Shown one piece after another: positions 54,838-62,862 of a stretch of DNA of 64,000 nucleotides. The DNA comes from Chloroherpetonaceae bacterium (GTDB taxonomy: Bacteria; Bacteroidota; Chlorobiia; Chlorobiales; Thermochlorobacteraceae), in contig JANWWA010000004.1 of NCBI GenBank assembly GCA_025056565.1, positions 125,689 through 189,688 of the forward strand, given 5' to 3'. Position 1 is the first letter of the stretch; each line of letters begins with the position of its first letter. Made by a program: the position numbers and the translations under genes. The notes beneath the pieces were generated by a model. It made no database searches. It was not told where the DNA came from and saw nothing but the letters and a program-made list of their open reading frames with translations.

Positions 54838-56805
54838 ATGCTGGATAGTGATGCAGTTGATATAAAAGAATCTCTGCCAGAGTCGCTCAGGCTGAAGCTG
54901 GAAAGCTTGCCCGTAGCGTGTGGCGTCTATCAATTCAAAGACAAAAGTGGAGAGGTAATCTACATTGGCAAAGCCAAAAACCTGAGAGCGCGTGTGCTCT
55001 CGTATTTTCGCAATCAAGCAGAGCACAATCAGAAGACACGTTTGCTGGTAAGCAAAATCGTTGACCTTGACATTATCCTAACTTCGTCTGAGGTCGAGGC
55101 GCTTATTTTGGAGAATAATCTTATCAAGCAGCTAAAACCGCGTTATAACATCAATCTACGCGACGATAAGACCTATCCTTACATCGTAGTTACAAATGAG
55201 CCGTTTCCGCGCGTGTTTCCGACGCGCACGGTGCGGCGAGACGGCTCTAAGTATTTCGGCCCTTACACAGAGTCCAAGCAAATGCGCGCTCTGCTGGATG
55301 CAATTGGAGAAATTTTTCAAGTGCGTAGTTGCTCGCTGAAGCTGAGCGAAGAGAACATTAAGGCAAAAAAATTCAAGGTGTGCTTGGATTACCATATCAA
55401 AAAGTGTCAAGGGCCTTGCGAAGGCTTGCAAACTCAGGCTGATTATGATGCAATGATTGCTGAAGTCAAGCGACTGCTTTCAGGCAAAACGCGTGAAGCC
55501 ATGCGCTCGCTTGAGACAAGAATGAAAGAGTATGCCAAAGCCTTGAAGTTTGAGCAAGCAGCTGCACTGAAACGTCAGCTCGAGGCACTCAAACGCTACA
55601 CAGAACGCCAGCGCGTGATGAGTACCGACGACATTGACCGAGACATTTTCGCAATTGCCGTCGAGGGAGATGAGGCATGCGGCGTGCTCTTCAAGGTGCG
55701 AGAAGGTAAGCTCTTAGGCTCAATGCATTACTACTTCTCGAACATTCAAGATGTGCCACGACCTGACTTGCTGACAAAGCTCTTGGAGAAGTATTACCTC
55801 GAGACCACCGATGTGCTGCCTGACGAAATTTTCGTGCCTGAAATGCCATCTCACTTCGAGACCATTTCGGCACTACTGGAAAAACGGTTGGCAGAGCAAG
55901 GCGAGCAAAGAAAAATTGAGTGTATTGTGCCACAGATTGGTGACAAGGCGAAGCTGGTGGCACTGTGCGAAGCCAACGCAAGACATCTTCTTAGCGAATA
56001 CCTGTTGCAAAAACAAAAGCGTGGTGAGGCACTGGCAATTCCACGCAGCGTCTATGCACTGGAGCGAGATTTGCGCTTACCGAAGTTACCGCGCCGAATT
56101 GAGTGCTTCGATAACTCACATTTTCAAGGCGCAGAGCCTGTTTCAGCAATGGTGTGCTTTGTAGATGGCAAACCTAAAAAATCCGATTACCGCAAGTTCA
56201 AAATCAAGAGTGTAGTCGGCAATGACGATTTTGCGGCAATGGCTGAAGTAATTGAGCGACGCTACAGTGGCACACTGGCAACCGAATTGCCCTTGCCTGA
56301 TTTAATCGTCATTGATGGTGGCAAAGGGCAGCTCTCAGCGGCGCACGAGGTTTTGAAGCGGCTCAGGATTGATGTGCCAATTATCGGCTTAGCAAAGCGG
56401 CTGGAAGAAGTGTTTTTCCCGAATGAGTCTCTACCACATAACCTGCCGAAAACATCATCCTCGCTGAAACTGTTGCAGCAAGTGCGAGACGAAGCGCATC
56501 GTTTTGCGGTGAGCTTCCACCGAGAATTGCGAAGCAAGCGCACACTTTCAACGGAGCTCACAGAGATTGCGGGCATCGGCCCCCGCACAGCTGAAAAACT
56601 CCTGCGAACCTTTGGTTCGGTAGCAAAAGTCAGAGATGCATCCCTTGCAGATTTGGAAAAGGTGGTAGGGCGCAAAACCGCAGAAGCCGTGCGACGATAC
56701 TTCGACCAAGCCCAAAATCAGGCAGCTAGCAGTGAGGAGCATTTTGCACTGCAACCCAATGAGTTTTCAGATGACCATACTGATGACAATAGCGCCAACA
56801 ATTAA
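54838..56805 (+). CDS. uvrC: Excinuclease ABC subunit C
   Basis: This 655-aa nuclease makes the dual incisions in nucleotide excision repair. The GIY-YIG domain is at residues 32-110 (CGVYQFKDKSGEVIYIGKAK), a UVR helix pair at about 240 (LKFEQAAALKRQLEAL), the RNase H-like domain has ECFDNSH and LIVIDGGKGQL, and the HhH pair is near residue 580 (LTEIAGIGPRTAEKLLRTF). Its 3' end overlaps an Uma2 gene. Confidence 0.95.
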   Translation: MLDSDAVDIKESLPESLRLKLESLPVACGVYQFKDKSGEVIYIGKAKNLRARVLSYFRNQAEHNQKTRLLVSKIVDLDIILTSSEVEALILENNLIKQLKPRYNINLRDDKTYPYIVVTNEPFPRVFPTRTVRRDGSKYFGPYTESKQMRALLDAIGEIFQVRSCSLKLSEENIKAKKFKVCLDYHIKKCQGPCEGLQTQADYDAMIAEVKRLLSGKTREAMRSLETRMKEYAKALKFEQAAALKRQLEALKRYTERQRVMSTDDIDRDIFAIAVEGDEACGVLFKVREGKLLGSMHYYFSNIQDVPRPDLLTKLLEKYYLETTDVLPDEIFVPEMPSHFETISALLEKRLAEQGEQRKIECIVPQIGDKAKLVALCEANARHLLSEYLLQKQKRGEALAIPRSVYALERDLRLPKLPRRIECFDNSHFQGAEPVSAMVCFVDGKPKKSDYRKFKIKSVVGNDDFAAMAEVIERRYSGTLATELPLPDLIVIDGGKGQLSAAHEVLKRLRIDVPIIGLAKRLEEVFFPNESLPHNLPKTSSSLKLLQQVRDEAHRFAVSFHRELRSKRTLSTELTEIAGIGPRTAEKLLRTFGSVAKVRDASLADLEKVVGRKTAEAVRRYFDQAQNQAASSEEHFALQPNEFSDDHTDDNSANN

Positions 56806-57379
56806 ACCGCCAGCGGAGCGACGAAAGATTACGGTAGCGGAGTTTGCGGCGATGTATCAGGCGGGCATTTTGAGTGAAGATGAACACCTTGAACTCATCA
56901 ACGGAGAGCTGATTACAATGGCCGCAATGGACGCACCACATCTGGCGCACGTGATGCGTTTGGCAAGATTGCTTATCGTAGCGCTGCGACACCGTGCAAA
57001 TGTCTCTGTGCAAAGTCCAATCGTGTTGGGCGAGTATTCGGAGCCTGAGCCAGATGTAGCGGTATTGCGTTGGCGTGAGGACGATTACTGTTCTGGCAAG
57101 CCGACGGCGAAAGATGTGTTGCTGGTGGTGGAAGTAGCTGACCGTTCTTTGCTCTATGACCGAGAAACCAAACTGCCACTGTATGCCCAGCATGGTATCA
57201 CGGAGGTATGGATTTTGAACTTGCAAGCCAAGCAGGTAGAGGTGTATCGCAACCCGCAAGGCAGCGCTTACCAAGAAAAGCAAATCTTCAAACCCAGCGA
57301 CGACTTGGCGATGCAAGCCTTCCCAGACTTGCAATTCCCCGTCTCAGAAATGTTTATTGCGCCAAAAGAGCATAAGTAG
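56783..57379 (+). CDS. Uma2-family putative restriction-like endonuclease
   Basis: This 198-aa protein is of the Uma2 (DUF820) family, with the fold of PD-(D/E)xK nucleases. Conserved parts are LEHLELINGELI-like HLELINGELITMA, SEPEPDVAVLR, and VVEVADRSLLYDRETKLPLYAQHGITEVWIL with E and K at the expected places. Function in the family is unclear. Earlier ATGs at 56759 and 56771 are possible. It overlaps the uvrC end by 23 nt, so translation may be coupled. Confidence 0.82.
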   Translation: MTIAPTIKPPAERRKITVAEFAAMYQAGILSEDEHLELINGELITMAAMDAPHLAHVMRLARLLIVALRHRANVSVQSPIVLGEYSEPEPDVAVLRWREDDYCSGKPTAKDVLLVVEVADRSLLYDRETKLPLYAQHGITEVWILNLQAKQVEVYRNPQGSAYQEKQIFKPSDDLAMQAFPDLQFPVSEMFIAPKEHK

Positions 57380-57438
57380 AAGCAGCCACCTAAAAAGTGA
57401 AGAGGAGTCTCAGTGCAGAAGACCTATAATTTTACTTT

Positions 57439-57471
57439 GCATAATTATGCGATGTCTTGTATAATTATGCA
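57439..57471 (+). promoter_or_regulatory. Tandem ARG-box-like operators before argC
   Basis: A perfect 12-bp palindrome GCATAATTATGC is at 57439-57450 and a near copy, GTATAATTATGC, is at 57459-57470; the centres are 20 bp apart. ArgR binds paired 18-bp ARG boxes with 2-3 bp between them (20-21 bp between centres) and a TnnATAATTATnnA-like core, so this layout fits. argR itself is not in the window. Confidence 0.7.
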
Positions 57472-57500
57472 TTGCCAAACGAAAGGTAGCACAAAGAAAG

Positions 57501-58526
57501 TTGAGCGACGTTGTTTCCGTCTCTATCGTTGGCGCATCAGGATACTCGGGCGCAGAGCTTGTACAAATCTTTCTGAGACACTCAGGCGTGCGCATCCACA
57601 AGCTCTTTGCGAATGCGTCAGCTGGCAAGCACTTTGCCGAACTCTATCCACGCTTTCGTGGGCAAGTGGAGCTCACGCTAGAGCCCTATTCGCTTGACGC
57701 TGCCTGTGAGAGCCAGTGTGTCTTTCTCGCCTTGCCTTCTGGCGAAGCAATGCACCTTGTCCCTGAACTCCTTTTGCGTGGCAAAAAAGTCATTGACCTT
57801 GGCGGCGATTTTCGCCTCAAGGAGGCGACGCAATACGAGCGATTCTACAAACACACGCACGCTGCGCCTAACCTTCTCTCGAAAGCCATCTATGGATTAA
57901 CGGAACTTAATCGCGCTGCCATCAAGAACGCGACCTTGCTAGCTAATCCGGGCTGCTATCCGACCAGCATCATTTTGCCGCTTGTGCCTTTGCTGAAAGC
58001 AAAGCTCATCGAACCAGAGCGCATCACAGTGGTCTCAATGTCAGGTGTCTCGGGCGCAGGACGAAGCGCTTCAATTGACCTGCACTTCTGTGAGGTGAGC
58101 GAAAGCGTCAAAGCCTACAAGGTAAGTGAGCATCAGCACCTACCTGAAATTGAGCAGGCACTACAAGAGTTCAGTGGTCAAGCGGTTTCGGTGTCATTTG
58201 TGCCACACCTTATTCCGATTGTGCGCGGCATCTACACCACAATTCACGCCACGCTCAGTAGAAACGCAACTGAAGAAGAAATTGAGCAAGTCTATGCAGA
58301 GCACTACGCCGGTGAGCCATTTGTGCGCTTCAGTAAGTCGCTTGTGCCGCACGTTAAAGGCGTGGCGCATACCAACTGCATTGACATCGGTTTCAAGATT
58401 CGAAGGGAAACGAACCAGCTCATTGTGCTATCAGCCATTGACAACTTGCTCAAAGGTGCAGCAGGTCAAGCTGTTCAGAATTTCAACCTGATGTTCGGCT
58501 TTGACGAAACGGAGGGACTGCAGTGA
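57501..58526 (+). CDS. argC: N-acetyl-gamma-glutamyl-phosphate reductase
   Basis: This 341-aa NADPH enzyme reduces N-acetylglutamyl-5-phosphate in arginine synthesis. It starts at a TTG, reading MSDVVSVSIVGASGYSGAEL, as in relatives; no ATG gives this N-terminus. The catalytic cysteine is in LLANPGCYPTSII and the histidine in VPHLIPIVRGIY. argJ begins within its stop codon. Two ArgR-like palindromes lie upstream. Confidence 0.95.
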   Translation: MSDVVSVSIVGASGYSGAELVQIFLRHSGVRIHKLFANASAGKHFAELYPRFRGQVELTLEPYSLDAACESQCVFLALPSGEAMHLVPELLLRGKKVIDLGGDFRLKEATQYERFYKHTHAAPNLLSKAIYGLTELNRAAIKNATLLANPGCYPTSIILPLVPLLKAKLIEPERITVVSMSGVSGAGRSASIDLHFCEVSESVKAYKVSEHQHLPEIEQALQEFSGQAVSVSFVPHLIPIVRGIYTTIHATLSRNATEEEIEQVYAEHYAGEPFVRFSKSLVPHVKGVAHTNCIDIGFKIRRETNQLIVLSAIDNLLKGAAGQAVQNFNLMFGFDETEGLQ

Positions 58527-59746
58527 GCTACGCATTTCAAGAAATTCGCGGTGGCGTCTGTGCGCCGAAGGGATTTAGAGCAGCAGGCGTTAGCGCGCAC
58601 ATTCGCAAGCCAAAGAAAGACATTGCGCTCATTGTCTCCGATACGCCTGCGTCAGTGGCGGCTGTTTTCACGACCAACCGAGCTGCTGCGGCACCGATTG
58701 CGGTGTGCAAAGCACAATTGCAGAAAAACCAGATGTGCTCTGCAATCGTTGCAAATAGCGGCAATGCTAATGCGTGCACGGGCGAGCGCGGTCTCTCGGA
58801 CGCATGGCGAATGGTGCGTGAAACCGCCACCGCGTTAAACCTACCTCAAGAATCGGTATTGGTGGCCTCTACTGGCGTGATTGGGCAGTTTCTGCCAATG
58901 GATCGTATCTCTGATGGCATTCGTCGTGCTGCCTTACAGCTTGCTGCAAGCCCAGAAGCCAGCCGTGATGCAGCCGAAGCAATTATGACCACCGACACAT
59001 GCCCCAAAGAATTTGCGGTGAGCTTTACACTGGGCGAAAAGAATGTGCATATTGGCGCAATCGCCAAAGGCTCTGGAATGATTTCACCTAAAATGGCAAC
59101 AATGCTTGCGTTCATTACGACGGACATAGCGATGTCGCCTAGCCTTCTTCAGCATGCACTCTTTGAAGCCAACACGCGCTCCTTCAACCGCATTAGCGTC
59201 GATGGCGATTGCAGCACCAACGATGCGGTGTTCATCTTAGCAAACGCACTGGCGGAAAATCCACGCATTGAACAAGCAGATTCAAAGGAATACCACATAT
59301 TCTTTGCTGCGCTACAAGAAGTGATGACGCACCTTGCAAAGATGATTGTAAGAGACGGCGAAGGCGCAACAAAACTCATTGAAATTCATATAAGCGGGGC
59401 TCATAGCGAAAGCGAAGCCGAGCAAGCAGCGCGCAGTGTAGCCAATTCACTCCTTGTCAAAACAGCCCTGCACGGTGCAGATGCAAACTGGGGCAGAATC
59501 ATGGCAGCGATTGGCTATTCGGGTATTGCGTTCAATCCTGAGAAAGTCTCTATCTCATTTGATGATGTCGCTGTCTTGAAGCCGAACTTCCGCATTGAGC
59601 TGGACGAAGCAAGAGCAAAAGAGGTGTTGAGCAAGCCTGAAATCACCTTGCATATTGATCTGGGTCAAGGCAAAAGTGAAGTGAGGTTTTGGACATGCGA
59701 CCTTTCTGCAAGGTATGTGGAAATTAATGGCAGCTATCGCTCATAG
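58523..59746 (+). CDS. argJ: Ornithine acetyltransferase / N-acetylglutamate synthase
   Basis: This 407-aa protein recycles the acetyl group from N-acetylornithine to glutamate. It starts at a GTG overlapping the argC stop (4 nt). The autocleavage site KMATMLAFITTD carries the nucleophilic Thr. Two subunits form from one precursor. Whether it also uses acetyl-CoA (bifunctional type) cannot be told from the sequence. Confidence 0.95.
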   Translation: MSYAFQEIRGGVCAPKGFRAAGVSAHIRKPKKDIALIVSDTPASVAAVFTTNRAAAAPIAVCKAQLQKNQMCSAIVANSGNANACTGERGLSDAWRMVRETATALNLPQESVLVASTGVIGQFLPMDRISDGIRRAALQLAASPEASRDAAEAIMTTDTCPKEFAVSFTLGEKNVHIGAIAKGSGMISPKMATMLAFITTDIAMSPSLLQHALFEANTRSFNRISVDGDCSTNDAVFILANALAENPRIEQADSKEYHIFFAALQEVMTHLAKMIVRDGEGATKLIEIHISGAHSESEAEQAARSVANSLLVKTALHGADANWGRIMAAIGYSGIAFNPEKVSISFDDVAVLKPNFRIELDEARAKEVLSKPEITLHIDLGQGKSEVRFWTCDLSARYVEINGSYRS

Positions 59747-59761
59747 CCTATTTCGACTGAT

Positions 59762-59775
59762 TGCATAATTATGCA
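59762..59775 (+). promoter_or_regulatory. ARG-box-like palindrome before the GNAT gene
   Basis: TGCATAATTATGCA is a perfect 14-bp palindrome centred at 59768.5, nearly identical to the argC-proximal boxes. It lies 37 nt before the GNAT start, suggesting a second ArgR control point within the arginine cluster. Confidence 0.6.
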
Positions 59776-59812
59776 TCGGAGAGTTTCGTCAATCCTCTTT
59801 TGAAAGTGAGAA

Positions 59813-60313
59813 ATGACCACGCAGCACGAATCGAGGTATTTTGTAAGCACAGACAAAAGTCTGCTCGATATTGACGCTATTCACGGCTTTCTTACAAACT
59901 GCCACTGGGCGAAGGGTATTTCACGTGAGCTTGTGGTGCGATCAATTGAGCACTCGCTTTGCTTCGGGGTCTATGAAATGTGGCCTGATGGCGCCCGAAA
60001 GCAGGCAGGCTTTGCGCGCGTCATTTCGGATTTTGCCACCTTTGCATACCTCTCCGATGTGTTTATTCTCGAAGAGTATCGCGGTCGAGATTTATCTATG
60101 CTGCTTTTAGAGAAAATTATGAGCCACCCCGACTTGCAAGGTTTGCGCCGATGGCTACTCGTTACCACTTACGCACACGGGCTGTATGAAAAGTTTGGCT
60201 TCTCTGCGCCCGCTCACCCTGAAAAGTTTATGGAGATTTTCATTCCGAATCTCTATGAAAGGGAGAAAGCACTCACAGCGCTTACTGTAGAAGAAAAAAT
60301 TGAAGTAAAGTAG
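59813..60313 (+). CDS. GNAT-family N-acetyltransferase
   Basis: This 166-aa protein has the acetyl-CoA motif VFILEEYRGRDLSMLLLEKI (motif A, R/Q-x-x-G-x-G/A-like) and GLYEKFGFSAP near the C-terminus. It belongs to a widespread group of unknown substrate that begins with a domain like GISRELVVRSIEHSLCFGVY. It lies between argJ and argB, with an ARG box upstream, so it may be a short N-acetylglutamate synthase or may act on a related amine. Confidence 0.8.
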   Translation: MTTQHESRYFVSTDKSLLDIDAIHGFLTNCHWAKGISRELVVRSIEHSLCFGVYEMWPDGARKQAGFARVISDFATFAYLSDVFILEEYRGRDLSMLLLEKIMSHPDLQGLRRWLLVTTYAHGLYEKFGFSAPAHPEKFMEIFIPNLYEREKALTALTVEEKIEVK

Positions 60314-60330
60314 TCAAACAACTGCAAGCA

Positions 60331-61245
60331 ATGACCGATTACAAAACCAAAGAAGAAGTCTTGATTGAGGCACTGCCTTATATCACGACTTATGAGAACA
60401 AGACATTTGTCATCAAATACGGTGGCGCAGTGATGACAGACGATGCGTTGAAGCAAACTTTTGCGCAAGATGTAACCCTTCTAAAAAAAATTGGCATCAA
60501 CATCATCGTAGTGCATGGAGGCGGCAAAGACATCACAGAAATGGCACAAAAGCTCGGTATTGAATCGCGCTTTGTGAATGGAATGCGCTACACTGATGAG
60601 AAGATGATGGATGTGGTGATGATGGTACTGGCAGGCGCACTTAACAAGGAAATTGCTGGACTGATTACCAAACATGGTGGCAACGCAGTTGGTCTCTGTG
60701 GCGTGGATAGCGCGCTCCTACGTGCAAGGAAGTTACAGGGCGAGATAGATTTGGGTCTGGTGGGCGAGATTGTGCAGGTCAATACTGCGTTCCTTAGGCT
60801 TCTAATGCAGAATGAGATGATTCCTGTGGTTGCACCGATTGGCTTAGGCGAGCGCGGCGAACTTTACAATATCAACGCTGATGTTGCAGCAACGGAAATT
60901 GCAGTAGCACTGCGAGCAGAGAAACTCGTTTATCTTTCCGATACCGATGGCGTGATTGTTGACGGTGCACTTGTGCCAACGCTGGCAAAAAGCGAGGCAC
61001 AAGAATGGATTGAGCAGGGCAAAATCTACGGCGGAATGATTCCAAAGGTTAATTCTGCCTTCGAGGCAATTGAAGGAGGGGTCAATAAAGTGCACTTTAT
61101 CAACGGAGGTATCAAGCACGCACTGTTGCTTGAAATTTTTACCAATGAAGGCATTGGCACGGAAATCATCAATGAAGATGCCCCAACGACAGCCACCTCG
61201 CAGCGACGCCGTGTGCAACGCATTTTGGAAGGAGCCTCAAGATGA
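60331..61245 (+). CDS. argB: N-acetylglutamate kinase
   Basis: This 304-aa kinase phosphorylates N-acetylglutamate. VIKYGGAVMTD, VVHGGGKDITEMAQKLG and INADVAATEIAVALRAEKLV mark the family. An N-terminal helix before the core (LIEALPYITTYENKTFVIKYGG) and a C-terminal EGIGTEI are features of the hexameric, arginine-inhibited type. argF begins 4 nt before its stop. Confidence 0.95.
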   Translation: MTDYKTKEEVLIEALPYITTYENKTFVIKYGGAVMTDDALKQTFAQDVTLLKKIGINIIVVHGGGKDITEMAQKLGIESRFVNGMRYTDEKMMDVVMMVLAGALNKEIAGLITKHGGNAVGLCGVDSALLRARKLQGEIDLGLVGEIVQVNTAFLRLLMQNEMIPVVAPIGLGERGELYNINADVAATEIAVALRAEKLVYLSDTDGVIVDGALVPTLAKSEAQEWIEQGKIYGGMIPKVNSAFEAIEGGVNKVHFINGGIKHALLLEIFTNEGIGTEIINEDAPTTATSQRRRVQRILEGASR

Positions 61246-62210
61246 AGAGCGATTTTCTTTCCTTACAAGACATTGAGGGTCGTGAGGAACTCTTTCATCT
61301 CTTTGAACTTTGTGATGCACTCAAAGCCGACCGCACTGTTAAACCGCTCGCAGGCAAGACCGTAGCGCTGCTGTTCCAAAAGCCCTCGCTACGCACCCGC
61401 GTCTCGTTTGAAGTGGGTGTGGTAGAACTAGGTGGCTACCCGATTTACCTAGGACAGGAATCAGTGGGACTGGGCAAGCGCGAAAGTGTGGCGGATGTGG
61501 CACGCGTGCTCTCGCGTTACAACGACCTCATTATTGCGCGGCTCTTTGACCACAGCGTGCTGTTAGAGCTGGCTGAATATGCCAGCGTGCCCGTTATCAA
61601 CGCGCTTACTAATCACTCACACCCTTGTCAAGTGTTTGCCGACTTATACACAATGCGTCAGCACGGCAAACTCTTTGAAGGCGTCAAAGTGGTATTCGTG
61701 GGCGATGGCAACAATGTGGTAAACTCGTGGCTGGAAATGTCTATGCTCTATCCGATGCATTTTGTACTGGCAGCGCCACCGGCATACAATCCGCATGTTG
61801 CAACCCTCAAAGCTGCAATGAAAGCAGGTGTGAGCAAAATTGAGATTCTGGAAGACCCCGAAGCAGCGGTGCGAGATGCCGATGTCGTTTACACCGACGT
61901 ATGGACAAGCATGGGGCAAGAAGATGAAGCTGAAGAGCGTCGCAAGGCATTTCGACCGTATCAAGTGAATGCAAGGTTGCTCTCACTTGCAAAGCCAACT
62001 GCGATTTTAATGCACTGCCTGCCTGCTAATCGGGGTGAGGAAGTAACCGATGAAGTATTAGACGGCAAGCAATCGGTGGTCTTTGACCAAGCTGAAAACC
62101 GCTTGCATGCGCAGAAAGCAATTTTGGTAACACTTTTGCAGAAAAGCGTGCCGAAGTCCTCTCCACGCACGGCATCGGGCAAGCGCAAAAGGCTGGCAGC
62201 AGCAGAGTAG
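61242..62210 (+). CDS. argF: Ornithine carbamoyltransferase
   Basis: This 322-aa enzyme makes citrulline. The carbamoyl-phosphate loop SLRTRVSF, the HPCQ motif, DVWTSMGQEDE and MHCLPANRGEEVTDEV are present; the HCLPxxRG and SMG motifs point to ornithine rather than N-acetyl/succinylornithine as substrate, unlike Bacteroides. A basic C-terminal tail is present. argGH and argR are not in the window. Confidence 0.93.
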   Translation: MKSDFLSLQDIEGREELFHLFELCDALKADRTVKPLAGKTVALLFQKPSLRTRVSFEVGVVELGGYPIYLGQESVGLGKRESVADVARVLSRYNDLIIARLFDHSVLLELAEYASVPVINALTNHSHPCQVFADLYTMRQHGKLFEGVKVVFVGDGNNVVNSWLEMSMLYPMHFVLAAPPAYNPHVATLKAAMKAGVSKIEILEDPEAAVRDADVVYTDVWTSMGQEDEAEERRKAFRPYQVNARLLSLAKPTAILMHCLPANRGEEVTDEVLDGKQSVVFDQAENRLHAQKAILVTLLQKSVPKSSPRTASGKRKRLAAAE

Positions 62211-62280
62211 TGGGGTGCGTGCGTCAGAAAGAAGCAATCTGAAAGCTATATAGCGAAAATGCAGCGATAGGTAAGGCAGC

Positions 62281-62862
62281 CTACTCAAAGTAAAGAATGA
62301 GACCGCTTTTCGTTTTCTCGTAGAAAATCATCTGGACTGTAATCTCTTCGGGAAGACGCTTCTCGTCAATACTGTATGTTTTGGGCTTGATACTCACAGG
62401 CGTCTCACCAATAAATCCATCAATGCCTTTGGCTTCTTCTTCGGGCGAAGCCGTGCGATAGGAGACGCCCTTTAGCTCGGCGATTTTCCGCAGAATTGCA
62501 CTCTGGAATTTTAACCCGATAAATGTCTTCACGATCACCAAATCTTTCACCCATTTTTCTACCATCTCTTTGTCAACCTGAGAAAGTGCTGATTTAAAGT
62601 TTTCAACCATTTGAAGAATCTTTTCACTAGCATGCTTAATAGCTTCTGGATACTGCTCTACATACCATCGCTCCCACTCCTCAAGTGTGTTGCCTCTGAA
62701 AGACCGTATAAGTTCACTCATTTGACCAACAACTTTTGGACGCGTGCCTTGTGCATTTTGGTTTGCAAGATTCAGGAGCTGTGTAACATACTTGGGAAAG
62801 TCAGGAGTGTCTATGTCGAGCAGCTCGGCTATCTCACGATCTTTTAGCTCTAACTTTTTCAT
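62281..62862 (-). CDS. MjaI-like type II restriction endonuclease
   Basis: This 193-aa protein resembles the MjaI family: LLNLANQNAQGTRPKVVGQM in the N-terminal half and GIDGFIGETPVSIKPKTY near residue 155, where D...SxK gives a modified PD-(D/E)xK centre. MjaI recognises CTAG in Methanocaldococcus. Its ATG overlaps the methyltransferase stop by 4 nt (62859-62862), the expected coupling of an R-M pair. The similarity was judged by eye, so specificity is unproven. Confidence 0.6.
   Translation of the reverse strand: MKKLELKDREIAELLDIDTPDFPKYVTQLLNLANQNAQGTRPKVVGQMSELIRSFRGNTLEEWERWYVEQYPEAIKHASEKILQMVENFKSALSQVDKEMVEKWVKDLVIVKTFIGLKFQSAILRKIAELKGVSYRTASPEEEAKGIDGFIGETPVSIKPKTYSIDEKRLPEEITVQMIFYEKTKSGLILYFE

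Noticed and set aside
62245-62254. GCTATATAGC palindrome between argF and the endonuclease gene
   Set aside because: A short self-complementary 10-mer without T-run or known operator match; likely chance.
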